Below, in pieces: positions 1 to 5,382 of a DNA stretch of 8,620 nt (position 1 is its first letter; every line of letters begins with the position of its first letter). Position numbers and translations under genes: made by a program. The stretch comes from Panacagrimonas sp. (GTDB taxonomy: Bacteria; Pseudomonadota; Gammaproteobacteria; Nevskiales; Nevskiaceae): assembly GCA_021773655.1 (NCBI GenBank), contig JAJFJX010000191.1, positions 1 to 8,620 on the forward strand. Direction: 5' to 3'. Under the pieces are notes generated by a model that searched no databases, was not told where the DNA came from, and saw only the letters and a list, made by a program, of their open reading frames with translations.

Positions 1-798
1 GTGGTGATCACCGGCGCCGGATCCGGCATCGGCCGCGCGACGCTGCTGGCCTTTGCCGAACAGGGCGCGTCGGTGGTGTCGGCCGACATCGACGCCCAAG
101 CGGCGCAGCGCAGCGCAGACCTCGCGCGACTGCTGGACGCCGAGGCCTTCGTCTACCAGGTAGATGTCGGATCGACCGAGCAGATGGAGGCCTTCGCGCA
201 ATGGGTCGAATCCGAACTCGGCGCGCCGGACGTGGTGATCAACAACGCCGGTATCGGACTGTCCGGCCGGATGCTGGACACCAGCACCGCCGACTGGGAC
301 CAGCTGCTGAGGGTGAACTTGTGGAGCGTGATCCTCGGCAGCAAGCTGTTCGCACTGCAGATGCTCGCTGCCGGCAAGGCCGGACACATCGTCAACGTGG
401 CCTCCGCCGCGGCATTCACACCGACGCGTGCCCTGCCCGCCTACGCCACCACCAAGGCGGCGGTGCTGATGCTCACCGACTGCCTGCGGGCCGAGCTGGC
501 CGATCAGCGCATCCGCGTCACCTCGGTGTGCCCGGGGCTGATCGACACCGCCATCACGCGCAACTCACGCTTCGTCGGCGTCAGCGCCGAGGAGCAGGAC
601 CGCCAGCGCGCGCGCGCCAAGAAGCTCTACGCGCGACGCAACCTCAAGCCGTCGGCGGTCGCCGCCGCGATCCTCGACGCGGTCCGGACCGGAAAGTCCG
701 AGGTGCTGGTCGGCGCAGAGGCGCACGCCACCCGCCTGCTCGGTCGATTCCTGCCCGGCCTGTCACGCAGGCTCGCGCAGGTCGAAGTCAGCTCCTGA
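1..798 (+). CDS. Short-chain dehydrogenase/reductase (SDR), 5' end cut by window edge
   Basis: This is a classical Rossmann-fold SDR oxidoreductase, expected to interconvert an alcohol and a ketone with NAD(P)(H) in the cytoplasm. Visible motifs, counted from the first codon, are the cofactor loop TGAGSGIG (4-11), NNAG (81-84) and the catalytic tetrad Asn106, Ser135, Tyr148 and Lys152 (YATTK), followed by CPG at 177-179. An acidic residue (Asp29) at the end of the second beta strand suggests NAD rather than NADP. The window opens inside the first beta strand, which family members precede with a few more residues. The GTG at position 1 is therefore probably an internal Val and the real start lies upstream. 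The gene could also be the SDR half of an EphD-like alpha/beta-hydrolase–SDR fusion, which the window cannot show. It ends 13 nt before the next gene and is probably co-transcribed with it. The substrate cannot be predicted. Confidence 0.93.
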   Translation: MVITGAGSGIGRATLLAFAEQGASVVSADIDAQAAQRSADLARLLDAEAFVYQVDVGSTEQMEAFAQWVESELGAPDVVINNAGIGLSGRMLDTSTADWDQLLRVNLWSVILGSKLFALQMLAAGKAGHIVNVASAAAFTPTRALPAYATTKAAVLMLTDCLRAELADQRIRVTSVCPGLIDTAITRNSRFVGVSAEEQDRQRARAKKLYARRNLKPSAVAAAILDAVRTGKSEVLVGAEAHATRLLGRFLPGLSRRLAQVEVSS

Positions 799-803
799 AG
801 GAG
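799..803 (+). promoter_or_regulatory. Shine-Dalgarno site for the PF10118-type gene
   Basis: AGGAG lies eight nucleotides before the ATG at 812 and directly after the SDR stop codon. It fixes the start of the downstream gene and supports translation from a shared transcript. Confidence 0.75.
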
Positions 804-811
804 ACGCCGCC

Positions 812-1738
812 ATGAATAGCCCCGTTGAACCGCCACTGCCGAAGATGTCCCGGGCCAGCCACACCCCGCAGCCGCTGATCCCGCGCAAGGTGCAGTTCGA
901 CTGGTCGCAGACGCCGCTGGAGTGGATTCCCGGCCAGCCCTTCGCCAGCCACTTCATCAACGAGATCAACCTGCTGCTGCCGGCCGGCGAGTTCTGGTTC
1001 TGCAAGCTCTACAACAAGGCCCTGCCCCACATCACCGACACGAAGCTGCGCGACGACGTGCAGATGTTCATCCGCCAGGAGGCGATGCACGCACGCGCCC
1101 ACGGTGCAGCCATCGTCGAGTACCTGCATGCACACGGCATCGAGACCGAGTCCAACACCGCCCAGGAGGACAAGCTGTTCGAGGTGCTGCTGGCCGACCA
1201 GCCGTTCGGGATCAGGCTGCCAGGCGTGCTGGAGAAACAATGGCTGGTGTTCCGCCTGGGCATCGTCGCAGCCATCGAACACATGACCTGCGTGCTCGGC
1301 AACTACGTGCTCAGGCAGAACTGGCAGGACGCCGACCCGGTACTGCTGGACCTGCTGCGCTGGCACGGAGCCGAGGAGGTCGAACACCGCTGCGTGGCCT
1401 TTGATGTCTACCGTCATCTGGGCGGGCGTTATCCCTCGCGCTACTACCTGGCCAGCATCGCCATGCCGGCGATCTTCGGTCTGTGGGTGCATGGCGCCGC
1501 ACACCTGATGAAGCAGGACCAGCGTTTCGCGCACCGCAAGCCGAGCGTGTTCAAGCCCTGGATCTGGCTGGAATGGCAGCGTCAGGCCCGCGCCGGGCAA
1601 CTGCCCTCTCTGCTGTCGCTGATGCGTCAGGAACTGAGTTTCTTCAGCCCCTGGTACAACCCGCTCGACGAGGGGTCCACCGAAGAGGCGCTGGCGTATC
1701 TCGACGCCTCGCCTGCAGCGGCGCGCGCCGGGCGCTGA
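812..1738 (+). CDS. PF10118-type 'metal-dependent hydrolase', probable di-iron ferritin-like enzyme
   Basis: This 308-residue cytoplasmic protein resembles the family annotated as predicted metal-dependent hydrolases (PF10118). The recognisable core runs from about residue 25 to 290. Its conserved acidic and His residues form an E...ExxH...E...ExxH series: Glu60, Glu90/His93 (RQEAMHARAH), Glu156 (AAIEHMT) and Glu189/His192 (HGAEEVEHRC). This spacing is the ligand pattern of four-helix-bundle di-iron carboxylate proteins, so an oxygenase or oxidase role is at least as plausible as hydrolysis; that role is inferred. A good Shine-Dalgarno sits eight nucleotides ahead of the ATG. The upstream SDR is only 13 nt away, suggesting that the two act in sequence on one substrate, for example oxygenation followed by alcohol oxidation. 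There is no signal peptide, although hydrophobic segments near 211-226 might associate with membrane. Confidence 0.85.
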   Translation: MNSPVEPPLPKMSRASHTPQPLIPRKVQFDWSQTPLEWIPGQPFASHFINEINLLLPAGEFWFCKLYNKALPHITDTKLRDDVQMFIRQEAMHARAHGAAIVEYLHAHGIETESNTAQEDKLFEVLLADQPFGIRLPGVLEKQWLVFRLGIVAAIEHMTCVLGNYVLRQNWQDADPVLLDLLRWHGAEEVEHRCVAFDVYRHLGGRYPSRYYLASIAMPAIFGLWVHGAAHLMKQDQRFAHRKPSVFKPWIWLEWQRQARAGQLPSLLSLMRQELSFFSPWYNPLDEGSTEEALAYLDASPAAARAGR

Positions 1739-1747
1739 TACGCCCCG

Positions 1748-1791
1748 CGCCCGCCCGGCTTCGGACCGGCCTGGATGACACTCAGCGGGCG
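1748..1791 (+). terminator. Possible weak terminator after the SDR/di-iron pair
   Basis: CGCCCGC (1748-1754) can pair with GCGGGCG (1785-1791). The enclosed loop holds a second small stem, CCGG (1755-1758) with CCGG (1766-1769). A short T-rich run, TTCATT, follows directly. The position ten bases past the stop codon fits a terminator, but the 30-nt loop and poor U-tract make it weak. Confidence 0.25.
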
Positions 1792-1819
1792 TTCATTAAC
1801 TACATGATTTGGGTAAATA
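1792..1819 (+). promoter_or_regulatory. AT-rich promoter candidate for the small outer-membrane barrel gene
   Basis: The stretch around 1792-1830 is strikingly AT-rich for this window. TTCATT (1792-1797) and TAAATA (1814-1819) are spaced by 16 nt, but each matches only three of six bases of the sigma-70 -35 and -10 consensus. The location, after the preceding gene and about 100 nt before the barrel start, is right for its promoter. The exact elements are uncertain. Confidence 0.35.
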
Positions 1820-1823
1820 AATC
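1806..1823. repeat. Operator-like inverted repeat GATTT-N8-AAATC
   Basis: GATTT at 1806-1810 is the exact reverse complement of AAATC at 1819-1823, with eight bases between. It overlaps the candidate -10 region of the barrel gene, a typical place for a repressor operator. Five-base arms in an AT-rich patch can arise by chance. Confidence 0.25.
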
Positions 1824-1838
1824 GTTCAGAAGGAATTC

Positions 1839-1877
1839 ATGCGCCGGATGCATCGTGGTGCGGTGGATCGCCCTTGA
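1839..1877 (+). CDS. Possible 12-codon leader peptide upstream of the barrel gene
   Basis: An ATG at 1839 is preceded by AGAAGGA (1828-1834), a Shine-Dalgarno-like run with a short spacer. It opens twelve codons reading MRRMHRGAVDRP, then TGA at 1875-1877. The peptide is arginine-rich and resembles nothing I know. Its stop codon falls in the loop of the hairpin at 1865-1886, and the barrel ATG follows 41 nt later. It could be a regulatory upstream reading frame that couples ribosome position to hairpin folding. A chance ORF is equally possible, because short ORFs are common. Confidence 0.2.
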   Translation: MRRMHRGAVDRP

Positions 1878-1886
1878 GGGCGCTCC
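1865..1886 (+). promoter_or_regulatory. Stem-loop in the 5' leader of the small barrel gene
   Basis: CGCCC (1869-1873) pairs with GGGCG (1878-1882) around a TTGA tetraloop. After one mismatch, GGA (1865-1867) pairs with TCC (1884-1886), giving eight base pairs in all. It lies 20 nt upstream of the Shine-Dalgarno of the barrel gene. Outer-membrane protein mRNAs often carry structured leaders, so a role in mRNA stability or translation is possible but not shown. Confidence 0.3.
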
Positions 1887-1918
1887 TGATACCGCCCATC
1901 TTTCCTGGAGAGAACACG

Positions 1919-2461
1919 ATGAACGCACGCAAGGCAGCCCTCCTCGGCACCGCCCTCGGCCTGGCCACCCTGGCCCCGCAAATCGCCACCGCACAGGACC
2001 CCGGTCTCTATCTGGGCGGCGGCATCGGCTATAACCGCATCGAAGGCGAGGATTTCACCGGTGACGGGGATGACTTCGAGGATGATCGCGTCAGCTACAA
2101 GGGTATTGCCGGCTTCAAGCTCGGCCGGATGCTGTCGCTGGAGGGCCAGTACATCGACTTCGGCACCGCCGAAGACGGCGACAATCGGGTCGAGGCCGAC
2201 GGCTGGACCGCCGGGGCGGTGCTGGACCTGCCGCTGACCGAGAACTTTTCCATCTACGGCAAGGGCGGTGCGCTGTTCTGGGATGCCGAGGGCCGCTTCG
2301 CCAACGTGCGCGTTGACGACGATGGCACCGACCCTTTCTACGGGGCCGGCGCACGCTTTGCATTGAGCCAGAACCTGGGCCTGCGCATCGAGTACGAGCG
2401 CTTCGAGCTCAACGACACCGATATCGACATGGCTTCGGCCAACCTGCTGTTCCATTTCTGA
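1919..2461 (+). CDS. Small outer-membrane beta-barrel protein (OmpA/OmpX-like barrel)
   Basis: The 180-residue product is an exported beta-barrel of the OMP_b-brl type. Residues 1-25 form a signal peptide: a basic Asn-Ala-Arg-Lys start, a hydrophobic core, and cleavage after ATA at Ala25. The mature part begins with LYLGGGIGYN and contains alternating-residue strands separated by acidic, Asp/Gly-rich loops (for example 44-55). It ends SANLLFHF, with the terminal Phe recognised by the BAM assembly machinery. Its length fits an eight-stranded barrel. The chosen ATG follows GGAG (1907-1910) by eight nucleotides and starts the signal peptide cleanly; a TTG 45 nt upstream in frame is not needed. 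It lies between an AT-rich promoter-like patch and a strong hairpin, so it is probably monocistronic. A structural or stress-related surface role is likely, with no defined ligand. Confidence 0.88.
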   Translation: MNARKAALLGTALGLATLAPQIATAQDPGLYLGGGIGYNRIEGEDFTGDGDDFEDDRVSYKGIAGFKLGRMLSLEGQYIDFGTAEDGDNRVEADGWTAGAVLDLPLTENFSIYGKGGALFWDAEGRFANVRVDDDGTDPFYGAGARFALSQNLGLRIEYERFELNDTDIDMASANLLFHF

Positions 2462-2483
2462 TGACGACAAAGATCTGACCGAC

Positions 2484-2514
2484 GCCGGCAGACGGCATCA
2501 GGCCGTCTGCCGGC
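2484..2514 (+). terminator. Perfect 13-bp hairpin after the small barrel gene
   Basis: GCCGGCAGACGGC (2484-2496) and GCCGTCTGCCGGC (2502-2514) are exact reverse complements around the loop ATCAG. The stem starts 22 nt past the barrel stop codon, the usual place for a transcription terminator. No T-tract follows (the next bases are CCGTCGTC), so it is not a canonical intrinsic terminator. It may instead stop 3' exonucleases or act with Rho. Confidence 0.65.
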
Positions 2515-2570
2515 CCGTCGTCAGGCGCGCGCGACGATAAATTTCGCTAGGCTGGGCACACCGATCAAGC

Positions 2571-2574
2571 GGAG
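2571..2574 (+). promoter_or_regulatory. Shine-Dalgarno GGAG that favours a GTG start
   Basis: GGAG ends ten nucleotides before GTG at 2585. The first in-frame ATG, at 2639, has no purine-rich site in front of it. The ribosome site therefore favours the GTG start for the second barrel gene. Upstream, an AT-rich patch near 2536-2545 may hold its promoter, but no convincing -35/-10 pair can be named. Confidence 0.5.
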
Positions 2575-2584
2575 CGCCGCACAC

Positions 2585-3745
2585 GTGCGCGAAGTCAAAC
2601 GGTCAGGCTTCGATGCACCTGGCCCGCAGCGATGCAGAATGGCGTTGTGCGTTGCGACGGTCGCGGCAGGCATTGCGATGCTCTCCCCGCCCGCATCCGC
2701 CTCCGACGAGGTCGAGGGATTACTTCAATGGCGGGCACTCGACGGCATCGAGTCGCTCGCCGGGCCGGCGGAGCAACAACCGGTCGACCCCGCATCCCTG
2801 GAAATTGCGCTGATCGAGGCCGCTCCGGTCGATCCCGCCAAGCCCTGCCGCGTCTACCATGCGCCGCGCACCGAATGGATCGACCAGACCACCCAGGTAA
2901 TGCATGAAACTCTGTGCGGCGCCTCGCTGTGGTTCGACGGCCTGTTCGGAGAGCGCAATGTCAAGGCCGCGCGCAAGGCCCACGGCCGGGTCGAGTTGTC
3001 CGGCACCTGGTCCGAGTACTACGGATTCAAGGAACGCGTGCGCCTGAACGTGCGCGTGGATCTGGAGAACCTGGAGGAACGCCTGTCGGCCTTTGTCGGC
3101 CGCGACGACGAGGACGACTTCGTGCGAGACCGCAGCGAAGGCTTCGCGCTGCGCTCGCAGTTCCCCAGCATCGATGATGACGACCAGTGGCTCGCCGGTC
3201 TGGGCTACGGCCTGCCCGGCAGCGAGAAACTGCGCTCGGATTTTCGCGTCGGCGCACGCGACCTGCGCGAACCGCGTGTGTTCGTCCAGAACCGGACGCG
3301 CTACAACGCCTACGCCGACGACAAGAACCTGCTGCACCTGCGAATCACGCCGTTCTACAACTCGCGCAACGGCTTTGGCGTCACGCCGGGATTCGACTTC
3401 AGCCATGTACTCAACCCCAGGCGGCTGCTGCGCTGGAGCAGCATCGGCACGATGTCCGAGAAGACCGAGGGCTTCGACTGGCGCAGTGCGCTGATCCACT
3501 ACCAGAGTGTCGGCGAGGGTCGCGGCGTGGCAGTCGAGACCTTCGTGCGCGGCGCCACGCGTGACGCCGTGCCCATCCGCGAGTACGGCAGTCGACTGGT
3601 CTATCGCCATCCGCTGGCCGGACAGCGCCTGTACCTGGAACTGGTGGCCGGCTACACCTGGCCGCGCGAGGTGCCGGAAGACGATCGTCGCGGCGCCTTC
3701 CTGCTGGCCGCGGGCCTGGAACTGCCATTCGGACACGAGCACTGA
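2585..3745 (+). CDS. Exported, probably outer-membrane beta-barrel protein of unknown function
   Basis: I do not recognise this 386-residue protein. Residues 19-39 form a hydrophobic signal core ending PPASA, with likely cleavage after Ala39. The GTG start gives an unusually long basic n-region of 18 residues; ATG at codon 19 would remove it but has no ribosome site. Residues 40-130 look like a periplasmic or soluble part holding Cys88 and Cys111, which could pair. From about residue 134 to the end, alternating polar/aromatic strands (SGTWSEYYGF, LHLRITPFYN, RLYLELVAGYTW, FLLAAGLELPFG) alternate with charged turns, as in outer-membrane barrels. Two turns are very acidic: GRDDEDDF (172-179) and SIDDDD (195-200). 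The chain ends GHEH rather than with the usual terminal Phe. The gene follows a hairpin and has its own ribosome site, so it is probably a separate transcript. It converges on the patatin gene. Confidence 0.75.
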   Translation: MREVKRSGFDAPGPQRCRMALCVATVAAGIAMLSPPASASDEVEGLLQWRALDGIESLAGPAEQQPVDPASLEIALIEAAPVDPAKPCRVYHAPRTEWIDQTTQVMHETLCGASLWFDGLFGERNVKAARKAHGRVELSGTWSEYYGFKERVRLNVRVDLENLEERLSAFVGRDDEDDFVRDRSEGFALRSQFPSIDDDDQWLAGLGYGLPGSEKLRSDFRVGARDLREPRVFVQNRTRYNAYADDKNLLHLRITPFYNSRNGFGVTPGFDFSHVLNPRRLLRWSSIGTMSEKTEGFDWRSALIHYQSVGEGRGVAVETFVRGATRDAVPIREYGSRLVYRHPLAGQRLYLELVAGYTWPREVPEDDRRGAFLLAAGLELPFGHEH

Positions 3746-3902
3746 CCCGTACCACGGTTCGGCTGCGACGATTACGACACCGGCGCACCGTGCGGGGTCC
3801 ACCGGCTCGCCGACCGCCGTTCTCGCTCACCGTGCGTGACCGCTCGCGGTCGGGCCTGGACTTCGATGCCGGCTTCAACACCAGCACCGCCGCCGAGTGA
3901 GG
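3746..3902. other. Convergent intergenic gap with small stems and a repeated nonamer
   Basis: Two genes end facing each other across these 157 bases. CACCGTGCG occurs twice (3786-3794 and 3828-3836). Small stems are possible: GACCG/CGGTC (3838-3842 with 3847-3851), or alternatively CGACCGC (3811-3817) with GCGGTCG (3846-3852). No T-tract accompanies them on either strand, so a bidirectional terminator is only possible. The plus frame ending in TGA at 3898-3900 looks coding-like and is discussed as a finding. Confidence 0.3.
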
Positions 3903-5333
3903 TCAGTCCGGCAGGCGCACCGGTTCCAGCGCCATCTTCAGGAACGGCATCGTCACGTCGGCCTGCTGCCAGCCCCAGTGGTACGCGCGGTCGAAATCCG
4001 CGGCCGACGGCAGCAGGTTGACCGGCGACAGAGTCGGTTCGAAGCGCATCAGCCAGTCGAAGTAGGGCCGTTGCTGGCGCAGCTGCATCTGGATGATCTG
4101 CGTCACCGGGTACAGCCACAGGTGACTCGGCTCGAACTGAGGATGGAAGCAGTCCAGCGCCAGGAAGAAGGCGTTGCGGGTGCCGATGCGACCGGCCTGC
4201 ACGCCTTCCCAGGCGATGCGCGCCGGCACGTTGGCGGCCACGCCGCCGTCGACTAACAGGGCCACGTCGTGGGTCTGACGCAGGTTCTGCAGGATGGCGT
4301 CGGTGATCGCATCGCGCGTCGGTGGTTCGTACTGCAGCACCGCCGGGATCGCCGCCGACAGGCCGACTGCGTCGACCACCCGCATGCGGCGGGTGTTGGG
4401 GTCGCGACCCAGTACCAGTGGCTGGACCACGTGGGGATTGATGAAGGTTCCCAGCATCAGCATGCGCTCGGCCAACAGGCGCGAGAAGCGCGCAGAGCCG
4501 CGCTCGGCCGAAACGAAGGTCTTCAGCGTCGCGGGCAGGTGGTCGTACACCCGCCGACGCACGCCGGCGATCACTGCCTCGTAGGGTATCTCCAGGTCCG
4601 ACAGTCGCAGCGGACTGCCGTCCGGATGGACCAGGGCGCGGTGCATGCTCTTGAGGTGCAGGCGCAACAGTCCGGGCAGCGTGTTCGAGGAGCCCAGGTG
4701 CGGCCGGGCGAAGATGCCGCGCAAGCTCAGTGACTTGGCCCAGGCCATCAGGGCCTCGATGTCCAGTTGGCGCGAACGCGCCAGGAAGGCACCGATCAGG
4801 GCGCCGATCGAGGCGCCGACCAGGTAATCCGAAGACAGCCCCTCGGCGCGCAGCCGCGCGGCGGCACCGATGTAGACATAGCCGGAGCCGCCGCCACCGC
4901 CGGCGATGGTCACCAGCGCCTTGTGCCCGACTTCGGCATCCAGTTCCGCGGCAGAGAAATCGGCCTGGTGGCGCGCCAGCAACCGTGGCCGGGCATCGTC
5001 CAGTGCAGCCACCAGCGGCGCCAGCGCCGCCGCGCTCTGCCGCAGACGCGCGCGCAGATCCTGTTCGCGGTGCAGCGGCCGGTAGAGCGCGCGCAACAGC
5101 AGTTCGCGCAAGGGCGCCACGATCGCGGCATCGACCTCGACCTCTTTGCGCCCCGCCACTTGGGCTGCGCCGCCCGGAACGAACCGGGTCAGCCGGGCGA
5201 ATCCGAGCAGGTAGCGCAGATGTTGGTAGTGGCGCTGCGACAATGCCTCCGGGTGCGCCAGCCAACCCCGCACCAGGGCCATTTCCATGCGCTGCAGCTT
5301 GAGCAGCGTGCGCTGCGTGGGTTCGGCGATCAT
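3903..5333 (-). CDS. Patatin-like phospholipase/lipase family protein
   Basis: This 476-residue protein is a patatin-fold serine acyl hydrolase with a Ser-Asp dyad, expected to cleave ester bonds of phospholipids or other acyl lipids. The glycine-rich oxyanion loop GGGGGSGYVYIGA (145-157) precedes the nucleophile elbow GASIG (173-177, Ser175). The dyad aspartate follows in DGGVAANVP (Asp362). About 140 residues precede the catalytic domain; they are helical and Leu/Arg-rich with no clear signal peptide, so the enzyme is probably cytoplasmic or membrane-associated. About 105 residues follow the Asp motif, with Trp/Tyr-rich stretches. The start was set at ATG 5333 because a strong ribosome site lies seven nucleotides upstream. 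It begins 49 nt after the oxidase stop, suggesting one transcript. The loop lacks the usual Arg/Lys of GGGxR/KG. Phospholipase versus lipase activity cannot be told apart. Confidence 0.9.
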   Translation of the reverse strand: MIAEPTQRTLLKLQRMEMALVRGWLAHPEALSQRHYQHLRYLLGFARLTRFVPGGAAQVAGRKEVEVDAAIVAPLRELLLRALYRPLHREQDLRARLRQSAAALAPLVAALDDARPRLLARHQADFSAAELDAEVGHKALVTIAGGGGGSGYVYIGAAARLRAEGLSSDYLVGASIGALIGAFLARSRQLDIEALMAWAKSLSLRGIFARPHLGSSNTLPGLLRLHLKSMHRALVHPDGSPLRLSDLEIPYEAVIAGVRRRVYDHLPATLKTFVSAERGSARFSRLLAERMLMLGTFINPHVVQPLVLGRDPNTRRMRVVDAVGLSAAIPAVLQYEPPTRDAITDAILQNLRQTHDVALLVDGGVAANVPARIAWEGVQAGRIGTRNAFFLALDCFHPQFEPSHLWLYPVTQIIQMQLRQQRPYFDWLMRFEPTLSPVNLLPSAADFDRAYHWGWQQADVTMPFLKMALEPVRLPD

Positions 5334-5340
5334 CGCTGCA

Positions 5341-5348
5341 TCCTCCCC
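5341..5348 (-). promoter_or_regulatory. Strong Shine-Dalgarno that sets the patatin start
   Basis: Read on the minus strand, GGGGAGGA ends seven nucleotides before ATG 5333. The same frame stays open another ten codons upstream, so this site decides in favour of the shorter start. Confidence 0.75.
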
Positions 5349-5382
5349 TGGCGCCTGTCGCACGGCGCTCGCTGGAGCAAGC

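Noticed and set aside
788..1600. A 270-codon antisense open frame over the PF10118-type gene
   Set aside because: The plus-strand frame has the conserved Glu/His series and a ribosome site. The antisense frame is His/Gln/Val-rich noise.
2720..3802. A 360-codon antisense open frame opposite the second barrel gene
   Set aside because: The plus-strand product has a signal peptide, barrel-like strands and a ribosome site. The antisense product has none and mirrors its codons.
3786..3836. Direct repeat of CACCGTGCG, 42 nt apart, as a possible CRISPR or integration remnant
   Set aside because: There are only two nine-base copies, with no further units and no mobile-element gene nearby. Chance is sufficient in GC-rich sequence.
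3772..5265. A 497-codon open frame on the minus strand
   Set aside because: It is the out-of-frame shadow of the patatin gene. The translation is dominated by Arg, Ala, Gly and Pro with no motif, as expected from GC-rich DNA lacking AT-rich stop codons.
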